The notes beneath the pieces were generated by a model. That model made no database searches, was not told the DNA's origin, and saw only the letters and a list, made by a program, of their open reading frames with translations. A DNA stretch of 64,000 bases. It comes from Streptomyces avicenniae (lineage in GTDB: Bacteria > Actinomycetota > Actinomycetes > Streptomycetales > Streptomycetaceae). The translations under genes and the position numbers were made by a program. Positions 29,939 through 39,988 of this stretch are shown here, one piece after another. The DNA is taken from NCBI RefSeq assembly GCF_000719135.1, contig NZ_JOEK01000014.1:199318-263317 (forward strand), in the 5' to 3' direction. Positions within the stretch are counted from its first letter, which is position 1. Every line of letters begins with the position of its first letter.

Positions 29939-30223
29939 TCACAGCCCGGCCACGACGTTGATCAGGATGTAGACGATGATCATCAGTGCGATGAAGGACA
30001 GATCAAGCGCCACACCCCCGAACCGCAGGGAGGGGATGACCCTCCGAAGGGCCTTGAGCGGCGGATCGGTCACAGTGTAGGTGGCCTCCAGCACGACGAC
30101 CATCGCCTTGCCGGGGCTCCAGGAGCGCGCGAACATGAAGACCCAGTCCATCACGAGCCGGACGAGCAGCAGGCCGAGAAAGCAGTACAAGACAATCAGG
30201 ATCACCTGCTGAACGATCCCCAT
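29939..30223 (-). CDS. YggT-family membrane protein
   Basis: A 94-residue protein with two hydrophobic segments (VQQVILIVLYCFLGLLLVRLVMDWVFMF and DLSFIALMIIVYILINVVAGL) separated by a short loop containing DPPLKALRRVIPSLRFGGVALD, the family signature. YggT proteins lie between sepF and divIVA in most Gram-positive dcw regions and are linked to division and osmotic tolerance; the molecular role is not settled. The spacing to its neighbours suggests co-transcription with sepF. Confidence 0.92.
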   Translation of the reverse strand: MGIVQQVILIVLYCFLGLLLVRLVMDWVFMFARSWSPGKAMVVVLEATYTVTDPPLKALRRVIPSLRFGGVALDLSFIALMIIVYILINVVAGL

Positions 30224-30294
30224 CCCGGTTGGCCCTCTCCCCTGTTCCTGCCCCGGCCGGGCGGCCGGGACTCCCTTCGCTCCGCTGTCTTCCC

Positions 30295-30918
30295 TCAGCT
30301 CTGGTTGAAGAACCCACCCTCGGCGATCCGGGCTTTGTCCTCCGCGGTGACATCGACGTTAGCAGGCGAGAGCAGGAACACCTTCTGCGTCACTCGCTCG
30401 ATGCTCCCATGCAGACCGAAGACCAGACCAGCGGCAAAATCGACAAGTCGCTTTGCATCCGTGTCGTCCATCTCCGTGAGGTTCATGATCACCGGGGTGC
30501 CCTCACGGAAGTGTTCCCCGATGGTACGGGCCTCGTTGTAGGTCCTGGGGTGGAGCGTCGTGATGCGGTAGGGCTCCCGCTCGGAAACGACCTTGGGCAT
30601 GATCACCGGCGCGTTCTTCTCCACGTTGTGCCGTTCTGATGTGATGGAAGACACGGGAGCGATCCTCCCGGGCCGCCTGCTTTCCGCCAGGACCGGAGCC
30701 GGGGTGGGCTCCGTCTCCCGCTGGGCCGGGGGGTGCACGACCCGCACCGGCTCCTCCGACCGTTCCCTCGGGGGAGGTTCGAGCGTCTGCCGACGCTGAC
30801 CCCGGTCGGGCTCGGGCTCAGGTTCGAAATCGTCGTCGGGGCCGTACCCCGGGCGGTCGTAGCCGTCGTCCTCCACGAGGCCGAGGTAGACCGCCATCTT
30901 GCGCATCGCGCCAGCCAT
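30295..30918 (-). CDS. sepF: Cell division protein SepF
   Basis: A 207-residue Z-ring membrane anchor. The N-terminus [17 protein letters not shown] is the amphipathic membrane-targeting helix. An acidic, Pro/Glu/Arg-rich linker (about 18-110) follows, then the globular SepF domain ([60 protein letters not shown]) that dimerises and binds FtsZ. ATG 30918 was preferred over the upstream in-frame start because the protein then begins with the targeting helix. The 120 bp upstream include an A/T-rich stretch likely to hold a promoter. Confidence 0.94.
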   Translation of the reverse strand: MAGAMRKMAVYLGLVEDDGYDRPGYGPDDDFEPEPEPDRGQRRQTLEPPPRERSEEPVRVVHPPAQRETEPTPAPVLAESRRPGRIAPVSSITSERHNVEKNAPVIMPKVVSEREPYRITTLHPRTYNEARTIGEHFREGTPVIMNLTEMDDTDAKRLVDFAAGLVFGLHGSIERVTQKVFLLSPANVDVTAEDKARIAEGGFFNQS

Positions 30919-31041
30919 CGACTGCGTCCTCCGCTCTGTGGTGGATCGGCTCCGTCCGCCGGGGCCAGGGAGATCCACGTAACTTGCCCGAATTCTCCGG
31001 GAATGACCATATTTTCGGCTGTGGCCCCTCGCCTGGCGACG

Positions 31042-31800
31042 TTACCCGAGGGCGGGGCGGACACCGAGTACCGCGCTCCCTACGCGCACGTGTGTCGCTC
31101 CGGCGAGGATCGCCTCCTCAAGATCCGCGCTCATGCCCGCCGAGACCATGGTCGCAGCAGGAATCCTCGCGCGCAGGCCCCTTGAGATTTCCCCCAGCCG
31201 TTCGAACGCCGCGCCGGGCGATCCGGCGTACGCCCCTTCGAGGGGGGCGACCGTCATCACCCCGGCCACGCGGAGCCCCGGCGCCTCGGCCAGCGCGTCC
31301 GCCAACTCGTCCACGGCGTCCGGCGCGACCCCGCCCCTGGCGGCGCCGAGCCCCGACTCCTTCTCCAGCGCGACCTGGATCAGGCACTCCAGCGGCGCGC
31401 GCCCCCGCCTGACGGCCTCCGCCGACAGCGCGGAGACCAGCCGCACCCGGTCCACCGAGTGCACATAATCGGCGTAACCGAGGACGGAACGCACCTTGTT
31501 CCTCTGCAACTGCCCCACGAAGTGCCAGGTCAGGGGGAGATCCGCGCAGGCCGCCGCCTTGGCCGCGGCCTCCTGGTCGCGGTTCTCCGCGAACTGACGT
31601 ACGCCGAGGTCCGCGAGGATACGGACGTCCTCCGCGGGGTACGTCTTGCTCACGACGACGAGGGTGACGTCCTCCCGCGCGCGGTCGGCGGCGGCGCAGG
31701 CACGGGCGATGCGCTCCTCGACCCGGGCCAGCCCGGTCGTCAGTTCGATCCGCCGTGCGGCGCCGGACGCTCCGGCCGGGGTGTGCTCGGCCCCGGTCAC
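31042..31800 (-). CDS. PLP homeostasis protein, YggS/PROSC family
   Basis: A 252-residue PLP-binding protein with a single alanine-racemase-like barrel domain. TLVVVSKTYPAEDVR holds the cofactor Lys (residue 52), FAENRDQEAAAK and LTWHFVGQLQRNKVR are family hallmarks, and the phosphate-binding end is THVRVGSAVLG. These proteins buffer pyridoxal phosphate rather than catalyse a known reaction. It overlaps the pgeF gene by 4 nt; the ftsZ-pgeF-yggS-sepF order is conserved in actinobacteria. Confidence 0.93.
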   Translation of the reverse strand: MTGAEHTPAGASGAARRIELTTGLARVEERIARACAAADRAREDVTLVVVSKTYPAEDVRILADLGVRQFAENRDQEAAAKAAACADLPLTWHFVGQLQRNKVRSVLGYADYVHSVDRVRLVSALSAEAVRRGRAPLECLIQVALEKESGLGAARGGVAPDAVDELADALAEAPGLRVAGVMTVAPLEGAYAGSPGAAFERLGEISRGLRARIPAATMVSAGMSADLEEAILAGATHVRVGSAVLGVRPALG

Positions 31801-32531
31801 GAGGGGTCCAGCCAGACGTATCCGGCCTGGCGGCCGGTGGTGCGGTCACGGCGGTAGGAGAAGTGGTCGGCCGACTCACGGGTGCAGACCGGGGAGAGCG
31901 CGATGTCCCGCACGCCGCTCGCCGCGAGCTGCGCGCGGACCCCGGCGGGGATGTCGATCGCGGGAGTGCCGTCGGCGCTGACCGCGCCGCTGCCGGGGAC
32001 GGTCCGTTCGGCCTCGTCCCGCAGGGCGGCGGGCACTTCGTAGCACCGGGCGCAGACGGTCGGGCCGGTCCTGGCGACGATCCGCGCCGGGTCGGCGCCG
32101 AGCGCGCGCATGGCCTCGACGGTGGCGGGCACGACTCCGGCGAGGAGTCCGGGACGTCCGGCGTGCGCCGCGGCGACCACCCCGGCGACCGGGTCGGCCA
32201 GCAGAAGGGGAGTGCAGTCCGCGGTGAGGACGGCGAGGGGGAGACCCCCGCGCGCGGTGACCAGCGCGTCGGCGGTGGGCGGTTCCCCGTCCGGCGGCGG
32301 GCCGTCGGCGACGACGACATCGCGCCCGTGGACCTGCCGCATCCAGCGGACCGCGGCCGGGTCGAGCCCGAGAGCCGCGGCGGCGAGGCCCCGGTTGGTA
32401 CGGACGGCCGCGGGGTCGTCCCCCACGGCGCCGCCGAGATTGAGCATGGCGTACGGAGCGGCGCTCACCCCGCCCCACCGGTCGGTGAAGGCGAAGTGGG
32501 CGCCGCCGGACGACTCGCGGTTCCCTATCAC
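31797..32531 (-). CDS. pgeF: Purine nucleoside phosphorylase / peptidoglycan editing factor (YfiH, DUF152)
   Basis: A 244-residue multicopper-oxidase-like (laccase-domain) protein. Motifs include VRWMRQVHGRDVVVAD, VLTADCTPLLLADP and VVAAAHAGRPGLLAG, which supply the His/Cys metal site, and GPTVCARCYEVPAAL. Family members have been shown to act as purine nucleoside phosphorylases and to prevent serine misincorporation into peptidoglycan precursors; which applies here is unknown. GTG 32531 is the start, 73 bp after ftsZ. Its stop overlaps the yggS start. Confidence 0.9.
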   Translation of the reverse strand: MIGNRESSGGAHFAFTDRWGGVSAAPYAMLNLGGAVGDDPAAVRTNRGLAAAALGLDPAAVRWMRQVHGRDVVVADGPPPDGEPPTADALVTARGGLPLAVLTADCTPLLLADPVAGVVAAAHAGRPGLLAGVVPATVEAMRALGADPARIVARTGPTVCARCYEVPAALRDEAERTVPGSGAVSADGTPAIDIPAGVRAQLAASGVRDIALSPVCTRESADHFSYRRDRTTGRQAGYVWLDPS

Positions 32532-32604
32532 GTCAGTGCGTCAACCCAGTACATCTGTTCGGTATGGCTTCCCGGTGCGGAGTGCCGTGCGGCGTCCGCG
32601 GGTG

Positions 32605-33834
32605 TCACTTGAGGAAGTCGGGGACGTCCAGTTCCTCGACCTGCCCGTCGTAGGGCCTGGCCGGGGGGACCTGCGGGCTGATCGGCTCACGCACCGGCTC
32701 GGGCCGGTCCGCCGCGCCGTCGCGCTCGCCGAGCCCGGGGTTGCGGCCGGACAGCGAGCCGAGGCCGCCGAACGCGGGGCGCTCCGGCTCCGGCTCGGGC
32801 GCGGGCCGCTCCTGGGCGAGCGAGGTGCTGGAGTCGTCCTTGCCGCCGTAGCCGCCGAGCGTCTTCTCCCGGCTGCGCGACGGGGGCTGGCCGCCGTCGA
32901 ACCCGGCGGCGATGACCGTCACCCGCACCTCGTCCCCGAGCGCGTCGTCGATGACGGCGCCGAAGATGATGTTGGCCTCCGGGTGGGCGGCCTCGCTGAC
33001 GAGTTGGGCCGCCTCGTTGATCTCGAACAGGCCGAGGTCGGAGCCGCCCGAGATGGAGAGCAGCACGCCCCTGGCGCCGTCGATGGAGGCTTCGAGCAGC
33101 GGGGAGGAGATCGCCATCTCGGCGGCGGCGACCGCGCGGTCGTCGCCCCGGGCCGAGCCGATGCCCATCAGGGCGGAACCGGCCTCCGACATGACGGACT
33201 TGACGTCGGCGAAGTCGAGGTTGATGAGTCCTGGCGTGGTGATCAGGTCGGTGATGCCCTGCACACCGGAGAGGAGCACCTGGTCGGCCGACTTGAAGGC
33301 GTCGAGCACGCTGACCTGGCGGTCCGAGATGGACAGCAGCCGGTCGTTCGGGATGACGATGAGGGTGTCCACCTCGTCGCGCAGGCTCGCGATGCCGTCC
33401 TCGGCCTGGTTCGCGCGGCGACGGCCCTCGAAGGTGAAGGGACGGGTGACCACACCGATGGTCAGCGCGCCGAGCGAGCGGGCGATGTTCGCCACGACGG
33501 GAGCGCCGCCGGTGCCGGTGCCGCCGCCCTCGCCCGCGGTGACGAAGACCATGTCGGCCCCCTTGAGGACCTCCTCGATCTCCTCGCGGTGGTCCTCGGC
33601 CGCCTTGCGGCCGACGTCCGGGTTGGCGCCCGCGCCGAGTCCCCGGGTGAGTTCACGGCCGACGTCGAGCTTGACGTCGGCATCGCTCATCAGCAGTGCC
33701 TGCGCATCGGTGTTGATCGCGATGAACTCGACGCCCTTGAGACCGACCTCGATCATCCGGTTGATGGCGTTGACACCACCGCCGCCGATACCGACGACCT
33801 TGATGACTGCGAGGTAGTTCTGCGGTGCTGCCAC
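32605..33834 (-). CDS. ftsZ: Cell division protein FtsZ
   Basis: A 409-residue tubulin-like GTPase that forms the Z-ring. The N-terminus [23 protein letters not shown] carries the first nucleotide loop; the tubulin signature is [12 protein letters not shown] and the catalytic T7 loop is [11 protein letters not shown]. After residue 315 comes a variable acidic, Pro-rich linker, ending in the conserved peptide DVPDFLK, which recruits SepF and FtsW. It has its own 280-bp upstream region with promoters, in contrast to the overlapping genes before it. Confidence 0.98.
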   Translation of the reverse strand: MAAPQNYLAVIKVVGIGGGGVNAINRMIEVGLKGVEFIAINTDAQALLMSDADVKLDVGRELTRGLGAGANPDVGRKAAEDHREEIEEVLKGADMVFVTAGEGGGTGTGGAPVVANIARSLGALTIGVVTRPFTFEGRRRANQAEDGIASLRDEVDTLIVIPNDRLLSISDRQVSVLDAFKSADQVLLSGVQGITDLITTPGLINLDFADVKSVMSEAGSALMGIGSARGDDRAVAAAEMAISSPLLEASIDGARGVLLSISGGSDLGLFEINEAAQLVSEAAHPEANIIFGAVIDDALGDEVRVTVIAAGFDGGQPPSRSREKTLGGYGGKDDSSTSLAQERPAPEPEPERPAFGGLGSLSGRNPGLGERDGAADRPEPVREPISPQVPPARPYDGQVEELDVPDFLK

Positions 33835-33927
33835 GTCGAAGGCCTCTCGCCTCGAGTTACGTGTCGCCGCCCGCGTGAGCCGCAGTGCGCCGACGGATGC
33901 CGATGGGGCGGAGGAAGGGCCACCCCG

Positions 33928-33952
33928 AACCCTAACGCTTCAGTTTAGGGTT
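33928..33952. repeat. Inverted repeat in the ftsZ leader
   Basis: AACCCTAA (33928-33935) and TTAGGGTT (33945-33952) form a perfect 8-bp inverted repeat with a 9-nt spacer, about 95-120 bp upstream of the ftsZ start and downstream of both predicted promoters. It could be an operator or an mRNA hairpin. TAAACT within it also fits a weak -10, so a third promoter is possible. Confidence 0.5.
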
Positions 33953-33987
33953 ACCTGTGCTTGTCGTTCCTTGTATTCCTCGGAACG

Positions 33988-33992
33988 GACAC
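33988..33992 (+). promoter_or_regulatory. GACAC, candidate WhiA site at an ftsZ promoter
   Basis: WhiA of Streptomyces recognises GACAC and ftsZ is a known sporulation target of WhiA/WhiB. This copy overlaps the -10 hexamer of the TTGAAC/TAGTGT promoter. A 5-mer occurs often by chance, so position rather than sequence is the argument. Confidence 0.35.
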
Positions 33993-34018
33993 TAAGTCGA
34001 TAACTGGTGGGCGTTCAA
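33989..34018 (-). promoter_or_regulatory. ftsZ promoter, TTGAAC-18-TAGTGT
   Basis: On the minus strand TTGAAC (34018-34013) and TAGTGT (33994-33989) are separated by 18 bp, a good match to a principal-sigma promoter. Transcription would start about 150 nt before the ftsZ ATG. Confidence 0.6.
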
Positions 34019-34049
34019 CGAACACGCCGAACCTCCTGTTTTTCTTTTC

Positions 34050-34079
34050 ACCCTATGTGATCACGCGCGGGCGCACCAA
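34050..34079 (-). promoter_or_regulatory. Second ftsZ promoter, TTGGTG-18-TAGGGT
   Basis: TTGGTG (34079-34074) and TAGGGT (34055-34050) on the minus strand with an 18-bp spacer, 30-60 bp after the ftsQ stop. The following leader contains an A-rich run and AGGAGG that does not precede a start codon. Confidence 0.5.
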
Positions 34080-34114
34080 CCAGGGGCCGTCCCGCGGGAC
34101 CGTGTGGCACGCCG

Positions 34115-34915
34115 TCAACCCTCCGCCGACGCCGGGACACTGGGCGCGCTGACGTCGAAGTGCGCGGCGTCCGGGGCCGCTTCCAGCACCGCCGCGAGCG
34201 CCGACGCCTTCTCCGCGGGCTGCTCCGCGCTCCCCCAGCGGACGGTCCGTTCGCCGGACAGTTCGAGGGTGATCGCGTCGTAGGAGGTGGCGCGGACCAG
34301 GCGCAGCTCCTCGCGCACCTCCCCCGGCAGGTTCCTGACCACCGAGACGGCGGCCCCGCGGACCCGCTCCTCGTCGAAGCGGCGGATCGACGGGCTGTCG
34401 GAGAGGTCGAGTTCGAGGAGCGGCACGCCGGGCAGCGCCTCGGGGATCTCGGCGAACGCGACCCCCTCCCCGTCCACCTCGGTGAAGCCGTCCCCGGTGA
34501 CCTGGAGCAGCTCCGCCTCGCGCTCGGTGACGCTCAGCGAGACGCCGTCGGGCCAGGAGCGCTCGACGTCGGCCGACTTCAGGCGCGGGAGCCGGGAGAG
34601 CAGCCGGTCGCGGATCGTGCCGGTGTCGAGCGAGGCCAGCGGGGAGCCGAGCGGGACGGCCGCCGCCTCCAGGATCTGGCGTTCCGTCAGCTCCTCGGGG
34701 CCCTCGCCGCGCTCGATGGCGACGTCCTCGACGCGCAGCCAGTCCGAGCCGTACAGCGCCCAGGTGCCGAAGCCGCCGAGCGCGGCGGCCAGGACGAGGG
34801 CCAGGACGAGGACGCGGCGGCCCCTGGGCCGCAGGAGACGCGCCAGCCGCCCGGCGGGCGGGGGCGGGCCGGGGCGCGGTCTTCCGCCGCGCCGGGCGGT
34901 CGTCGTACCGGCCAC
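34115..34915 (-). CDS. ftsQ: Cell division protein FtsQ/DivIB
   Basis: A 266-residue bitopic divisome protein. A basic cytoplasmic head (about 35 residues) and one membrane helix (VLVLALVLAAALGGFGTWALY) are followed by a POTRA domain (LRVEDVAIERGEGPEELTERQIL, VPLGSPLASLDTGTIRDRLLSRLPRLKSADVERSWPDGV in sequence order) and the beta domain (FTEVDGEGVAF, LRLVRATSYDAITLEL). It connects FtsI/FtsW with the Z-ring. It follows murG by 81 bp, and its stop precedes the ftsZ promoter region. Confidence 0.94.
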   Translation of the reverse strand: MAGTTTARRGGRPRPGPPPPAGRLARLLRPRGRRVLVLALVLAAALGGFGTWALYGSDWLRVEDVAIERGEGPEELTERQILEAAAVPLGSPLASLDTGTIRDRLLSRLPRLKSADVERSWPDGVSLSVTEREAELLQVTGDGFTEVDGEGVAFAEIPEALPGVPLLELDLSDSPSIRRFDEERVRGAAVSVVRNLPGEVREELRLVRATSYDAITLELSGERTVRWGSAEQPAEKASALAAVLEAAPDAAHFDVSAPSVPASAEG

Positions 34916-34996
34916 GCTCCCTCAGCTCCCGTCCGTGCCCTGGTCCGTGCTGTCTGTCTGTGTCGGTGCGGCCGGCGGGCCGCGTCCGCGCCGGGG

Positions 34997-36088
34997 TCAG
35001 GCGCGGCGTGCGGCGATCGCCTCGTGCACCATGCCGACGAGGAGGTCGTCGGCGTCCGGGCGGCCGAACTCGGACGCCGCCCTGGACATCGCGTACAGCC
35101 GCGCCGGGTCGGTGAGGACGGGGAGCACGTTGCCGCGCACCCAGTCCGGTGTCAGCTCGGCGTCGTCGATGAGGAGACCGCCGCCCGCCCGGACGAGCGG
35201 CTGGGCGTTGAGCCGCTGTTCCCCGTTGCCGATCGGCAGCGGGACGTAGGCGGCGGGCAGCCCGACGGCGGACAGTTCGGCGACGGTCATCGCGCCCGCG
35301 CGGCAGAGCATCATGTCGGACGCGGCGTACGCGAGGTCCATGCGGTCCACATACGATAGCGGGATGTACGGGGGCATCCCCGGCATCGTGTCCACCTGCG
35401 GCAGTTCGTTCTTCGGCCCGACCGCGTGGAGCACCTGCACGCCGGAGCGCTGGAGGAACGGCACGGCGGAGGCGATGACCTCGTTCAGCCGCCTGGCGCC
35501 CTGGGAGCCGCCGGAGACCAGCAGCGTGGGCAGGTTGTGGTCGAGGCCGAAGTACGCGCGGGCCTGGTCGCGCATCGCGGCGCGGTCGAGCGTCGCGATG
35601 GACCGGCGCAGCGGGATGCCGAGGTAGCGGGCGTGCCGCAGCTTGCTGTCGGGGGTGGAGACGGCGACGAAGCGGGTGTAGCGGGCGCCGATCTTGTTGG
35701 CCAGGCCAGGGCGCGCGTTCGCCTCGTGCACGACGATGGGCACCCGCTGGCGGCGTGCGGCGAAGTAGCCGGGCAGCGCGACGTAGCCGCCGAAGCCGAC
35801 CACGCAGTCGGCCTTGGTGCGCTCGATGATCTCCTCGGCGGCCTTCACCGTGCCGCGCAGGCGTCCTGGCACGGTGAACAGCTCGGGGGTCGGCTTGCGG
35901 GGCAGCGGGACGGCGGGGATGAGCCCCAGCTCGTAACCGCGCTCCGGCACGAGCCGGGTCTCAAGGCCGCGTTCCGTGCCGAGGGCGGTGATGCCCACGG
36001 TCGGGTCGTGCCTGCGCAGGGCGTCCGCGAGGGCGAGCGCAGGCTCGATGTGGCCGGCGGTCCCTCCGCCGGCGAGAACAACATGCAC
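34997..36088 (-). CDS. murG: UDP-GlcNAc:lipid I N-acetylglucosaminyltransferase
   Basis: A 363-residue peripheral membrane GT-B enzyme that converts lipid I to lipid II at the cytoplasmic face. The first glycine loop is [20 protein letters not shown]; the second is [16 protein letters not shown]; the donor-binding region includes [40 protein letters not shown] in order. Family length is normal. It lies 7 bp after ftsW. Confidence 0.96.
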   Translation of the reverse strand: MHVVLAGGGTAGHIEPALALADALRRHDPTVGITALGTERGLETRLVPERGYELGLIPAVPLPRKPTPELFTVPGRLRGTVKAAEEIIERTKADCVVGFGGYVALPGYFAARRQRVPIVVHEANARPGLANKIGARYTRFVAVSTPDSKLRHARYLGIPLRRSIATLDRAAMRDQARAYFGLDHNLPTLLVSGGSQGARRLNEVIASAVPFLQRSGVQVLHAVGPKNELPQVDTMPGMPPYIPLSYVDRMDLAYAASDMMLCRAGAMTVAELSAVGLPAAYVPLPIGNGEQRLNAQPLVRAGGGLLIDDAELTPDWVRGNVLPVLTDPARLYAMSRAASEFGRPDADDLLVGMVHEAIAARRA

Positions 36089-36095
36089 CGGTATT

Positions 36096-37439
36096 TCACC
36101 GCTCTCCGGACGGCGCCCGGTTGCGGCGCCGTCCCGTCGTCTTCCGTCTGAGCCGGGGTCCCCGCGCGGCCATCGCCGCCCTGGCCGCCGGGTCGCTGCG
36201 CGCGAAGGCGATCAGCAGCCCGATGGCGAACATGGTGGGCAGCAGGGCGGAACCTCCGTAGGAGAACAGCGGGAGCGGCACCCCGGCGATGGGCAACAGG
36301 CCCAGCACCGCGCCGATGTTGATCACGGTCTGGGTCATGAGCCAGGCCGTGACCCCTCCCGCGGCATACCTGACGAACGGATCGTCCGTGCGTCCTGCCA
36401 CGCGGATACCCGCATAGCCTAGAGCCGCGAAGAGACCGAGGACCGACAGCGTCCCCATGAGACCGAGTTCCTCGCCGGTGATGGCGAAGATGAAGTCGGT
36501 GTGCGGCTCGGGCAGTTCGCCCCATTTCTCCACGCTCGCGCCGAGTCCTGAGCCGAACCAGCCGCCGGACGCGAGGGCGTAGATGCCGTGCACGGCCTGC
36601 CAGCAGTCGTCGTTCGGGCCCGGGTCGGTGGCGCCGAGGCAGGCCAGCCGCTCCATGCGGTGGGCGCTGGTGACGATGAACAGGGCGCCGAGGACGGCGA
36701 CCGTGCCGAGGACGCCCGTGAACAGGCGGGTGGGGGCGCCCGCGAGCCACAGGAGCGCGAAGACGACGGCGACGATGATCATCACGGTGCCCATGTCGCC
36801 GCCGACCATCACCAGGCCGCACACCAGCAGCGCGCCGGGGATGAGCGGCACCAGCAGGTGCCGCCACTGGGTGAGGAGGTGCCGGTCGCCCTTGCGCGCC
36901 AGCAGGTCGCCGCCCCACAGGAGCAGCGCCAGCTTGGCGAACTCGCTGGGCTGGATCTGGAACGAGCCGCCGACGGCGATCCAGTTGGTGCTGCCGTTGA
37001 CCCGCACCCCGATTCCCGGCACCTGCACGAGCACCAGGAGGACGACCGTGCAGGCGAGGAACGGGTAGGTGAGCGCGCGCAGCAGGCGTACGGGGACGCG
37101 GGAGGCGATCAGCAGCAGCACGGTGCCGAGCGCGGCGGCGAAGAGCTGCTTCTGGAAGTAGTGGGTGGCGGGCAGGTCGTAGCGCAGCGCCTGGATCTGG
37201 GAGGCGGAGAAGACCATGACGAGGCCGAGGAACGTGATCAGCAGGCCGGTGCCCAGGACGACGTAGTACGCCGTCAGGGGCCGGTCCCAGGCCCGCCGCA
37301 GGCGGTCGAGGGCCTTGGGGGTGCGGGGCGGCCCCGGGCGGCGGAGGGTGCGTGAGGCGGGGCGCGGGGGCGGGAGGGGACGTGGGGTGGCGCGTCCGCG
37401 CCGTACCGGTTCGGTCTCCGGTCGTGGCGCTCGCGTCAT
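36096..37439 (-). CDS. ftsW: Septal peptidoglycan glycosyltransferase FtsW (SEDS family)
   Basis: A 447-residue SEDS polymerase with ten membrane helices that polymerises lipid II together with FtsI. Conserved pieces include [56 protein letters not shown] and [18 protein letters not shown]. The N-terminus is a long Pro/Arg-rich cytoplasmic extension. ATG 37439 was chosen because AGGAGG lies exactly 7 nt upstream; an in-frame GTG at 37481 would add 14 residues. The C-terminal tail is very basic. Confidence 0.94.
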   Translation of the reverse strand: MTRAPRPETEPVRRGRATPRPLPPPRPASRTLRRPGPPRTPKALDRLRRAWDRPLTAYYVVLGTGLLITFLGLVMVFSASQIQALRYDLPATHYFQKQLFAAALGTVLLLIASRVPVRLLRALTYPFLACTVVLLVLVQVPGIGVRVNGSTNWIAVGGSFQIQPSEFAKLALLLWGGDLLARKGDRHLLTQWRHLLVPLIPGALLVCGLVMVGGDMGTVMIIVAVVFALLWLAGAPTRLFTGVLGTVAVLGALFIVTSAHRMERLACLGATDPGPNDDCWQAVHGIYALASGGWFGSGLGASVEKWGELPEPHTDFIFAITGEELGLMGTLSVLGLFAALGYAGIRVAGRTDDPFVRYAAGGVTAWLMTQTVINIGAVLGLLPIAGVPLPLFSYGGSALLPTMFAIGLLIAFARSDPAARAAMAARGPRLRRKTTGRRRNRAPSGER

Positions 37440-37487
37440 CTCGACCCCTCCTCGGCCCCGTCCCCGGCGGTCCGCGGCCACCGGGGG

Positions 37488-38927
37488 CTACTCCTCGTGC
37501 CCGCCCCGGCCGGTGGCCAGGGCCCTGACGGCTGCGGCGAAGGCGTCGCCGCGCTCGTTGTAGTTGGCGAACATGTCCATCGAGGCGCACGCCGGGGCCA
37601 GCAGGACGGTGTCCCCCGGCCGGGCGAGTCGTGCCGCCTCGTGGACCGCCGCCGTCATCGCCCCAGTGTCGGTCCGGTCGAGGTCCACGACCGGCACATC
37701 CGGGGCGTGTCGCGCCAGCGCGTCGGCGAGGAGCCGCCGGTCGGCCCCGATGAGGACGACGCCCCGCAGGCGCGCGGCGGCGCCGCGGGCGAGGTCGTCG
37801 AAGGTGGCGCCCTTGGCGAGCCCGCCCGCGATCCACACGGCCGACGGGTAGGCGGCCAGGGACGCCTCGGCGGCGTGCGTGTTGGTCGCCTTGGAGTCGT
37901 CCACCCAGGAGACGCCGTCGATGTCCGCGACGTGCTCGATGCGGTGGGGGTCGGGACGGAAGGCGCGCAGGCCGTCGCGGACGGCGCGGGGCGGGACGCC
38001 GTACGCGCGTGCCAGCGCGGCGGCGGCCAGGGCGTTCGCGACGTTGTGGGGCGCGGCGGGCAGGGGTGATCCCGGGTCGATGTCGGCGACCGTGGCGAGT
38101 TCCTGGGCGCGCTCGCGCCGGTCGTCGAGGAAGGCGCGGTCCACGAGGATGCCGTCCACGACGCCGAACTGCGAGACGTCGGGCGTGCCGAGGGTGAAGC
38201 CGATGGCGCGGGCGCCCTCGGCGACGTCGGCCTCGCGCACCAGGGCCTCGGTGGCGGGGTCGGCCGCGTTGTAGACGCAGGCGACCGCGTTGCCCTCGTA
38301 GACGCGGCCCTTGTCGGCGGCGTACGCGGCCATGGAGCCGTGCCAGTCGAGGTGGTCGGGCGCGAGGTTGAGGACGGCCGCGGAGTGGGCGCGTACGGAG
38401 GGGGCCCAGTGCAGCTGGTAGCTGGACAGCTCGACGGCCAGCACGTCGTACGGCGGGTCGGCGCGGACGACGTCCAGGAGGGGCGTGCCGATGTTGCCGA
38501 CGGCGGCCGTGCGCAGGCCAGCGGCGCCGAGGATGGCGGCGAGCATGCGCACGGTCGTGGTCTTGCCGTTGGTGCCGGTGACGGCCAGCCAGGGCGCGGC
38601 GCCCGGGCCGCGCAGCCGCCAGGCGATCTCGACGTCGCCGACGACCTCGACCCCGGCCGCCGCGGCGGCGGCGAACAGCGCGCTGTCCGGCCGCCAGCCG
38701 GGCGAGGTGACGACCAGGTCGGTCGCCTTCGGCAGGGTGTCGCCGTCCCCGGGCCGCGTCTCGATGCCCTCGGCGGCCAGTTCGGCGGCGCGTGCGCGCT
38801 GCCGGGGGCCCGTGCCGCCGTCCACGACGGTGACGAGGGCGCCGAGCCCGGCCAGGGCGCGGGCGGCGCTGACGCCGCTCACGCCGAGCCCGGCCACGGT
38901 GATCCGCTGTCCGGAGAACTCGCTCAC
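37488..38927 (-). CDS. murD: UDP-N-acetylmuramoylalanine--D-glutamate ligase
   Basis: A 479-residue cytosolic Mur ligase that adds D-Glu to UDP-MurNAc-L-Ala. The N-terminal Rossmann domain is [17 protein letters not shown]; the ATP P-loop is [24 protein letters not shown] and [12 protein letters not shown] are murD signatures. GTG 38927 overlaps the mraY stop as GTGA; an in-frame ATG 15 nt upstream is an alternative. ftsW follows after 48 bp. Confidence 0.96.
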   Translation of the reverse strand: MSEFSGQRITVAGLGVSGVSAARALAGLGALVTVVDGGTGPRQRARAAELAAEGIETRPGDGDTLPKATDLVVTSPGWRPDSALFAAAAAAGVEVVGDVEIAWRLRGPGAAPWLAVTGTNGKTTTVRMLAAILGAAGLRTAAVGNIGTPLLDVVRADPPYDVLAVELSSYQLHWAPSVRAHSAAVLNLAPDHLDWHGSMAAYAADKGRVYEGNAVACVYNAADPATEALVREADVAEGARAIGFTLGTPDVSQFGVVDGILVDRAFLDDRRERAQELATVADIDPGSPLPAAPHNVANALAAAALARAYGVPPRAVRDGLRAFRPDPHRIEHVADIDGVSWVDDSKATNTHAAEASLAAYPSAVWIAGGLAKGATFDDLARGAAARLRGVVLIGADRRLLADALARHAPDVPVVDLDRTDTGAMTAAVHEAARLARPGDTVLLAPACASMDMFANYNERGDAFAAAVRALATGRGGHEE

Positions 38928-39988
38928 CAGTCCGCCACCCATGTGCCGTAGAAGATGCCGATGCCCACGATGACGCACATGCCCTGGATGATCCAGAAGC
39001 GGACGACGACCAGGACCTCGCTCCAGCCCTTCAGCTCGAAGTGGTGCTGGAGCGGCGCCATCTTGAAGACGCGGCGGCCGGTCGTGCGGAAGGAGCTGAC
39101 CTGGATGACGACCGACATGGTGATGAGGACGAACAGGCCGCCCAGGATGGCCACCAGCAGCTGCGTGCGGGAGACGATCGCGAGACCGGCCAGCGCGCCG
39201 CCGAGGGCGAGGGAGCCGGTGTCGCCCATGAAGATCTTGGCCGGTGACGTGTTCCACCACAGGAAGCCGAAGAGGGCGCCCATCAGGGCGGCGGCGACCA
39301 CGGCGGCGTCGAGCGGGTCGCGTACCTCGTAACAGGCGGCGCCCGCGGTGAGGAACTCGGAGCAGGTCTGGCCGTACTGCCAGACGCCGATGAAGACGTA
39401 GGCGCCGAAGACCATGACGGACGCGCCGGTGGCGAGGCCGTCCAGACCGTCCGTCAGGTTCACGCCGTTCGACATCGCCAGGACCATGAACAGCGCCCAG
39501 ACGACGAACAGCACCGGGCCGATCGACCAGGAGAAGTCCTGGGTGAACGACAGGTGGGTCGAGGCCGGGGTGAGGCCGCGGGAGTCCGCGAAGTTCAGCG
39601 AGAGGATCGCGAAGGCGACGCCGACGGTGAACTGGCCGAGCATCTTCGCCCCGGCGCGCAGGCCGAGGCTGCGGCGGCGGACGATCTTGATGTAGTCGTC
39701 GAGGAAGCCGACGAGGCCCATGCCCGCCATCAGGAAGAGCACCAGGAGGCCGGAGATCGACGGCGGTTCGCCGGTGGCCAGCTTGGTGACGGCGTAGGCG
39801 ATGAGCGTGGCCAGGATGAAGGCGATGCCGCCCATCGTCGGGGTGCCGCGCTTGCTGTGGTGGTCGCGCGGGCCGTCGTCCCGGATGTACTGGCCGTACC
39901 CCTTACGGGCGAGCAGCTTGATCAGCAGCGGCGTGCCGGCCAGGGTCAGGAAGAGGCCGATCGCGCCGGAGAAGAGGATCTGCCTCAT
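38924..39988 (-). CDS. mraY: Phospho-N-acetylmuramoyl-pentapeptide transferase
   Basis: A 354-residue integral membrane enzyme with ten helices that transfers phospho-MurNAc-pentapeptide to undecaprenyl phosphate, making lipid I. Signature regions are [25 protein letters not shown] (Mg-binding aspartates) and [10 protein letters not shown], with [12 protein letters not shown] and the histidine loop [13 protein letters not shown] near the end. It overlaps murF by 4 nt and murD by 4 nt. Confidence 0.97.
   Translation of the reverse strand: MRQILFSGAIGLFLTLAGTPLLIKLLARKGYGQYIRDDGPRDHHSKRGTPTMGGIAFILATLIAYAVTKLATGEPPSISGLLVLFLMAGMGLVGFLDDYIKIVRRRSLGLRAGAKMLGQFTVGVAFAILSLNFADSRGLTPASTHLSFTQDFSWSIGPVLFVVWALFMVLAMSNGVNLTDGLDGLATGASVMVFGAYVFIGVWQYGQTCSEFLTAGAACYEVRDPLDAAVVAAALMGALFGFLWWNTSPAKIFMGDTGSLALGGALAGLAIVSRTQLLVAILGGLFVLITMSVVIQVSSFRTTGRRVFKMAPLQHHFELKGWSEVLVVVRFWIIQGMCVIVGIGIFYGTWVADW

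Noticed and set aside
34089..34100. 12-bp palindrome GTCCCGCGGGAC after ftsQ
   Set aside because: It is a short GC-only palindrome of a kind common in this base composition, without a loop or T tract for a terminator and not placed at a promoter element.
37440..37481. Upstream GTG start for ftsW
   Set aside because: The GTG is preceded only by sequence belonging to the murD end region and adds 14 Arg/Gly-rich residues, whereas ATG 37439 has AGGAGG at ideal spacing. It remains possible but less likely.
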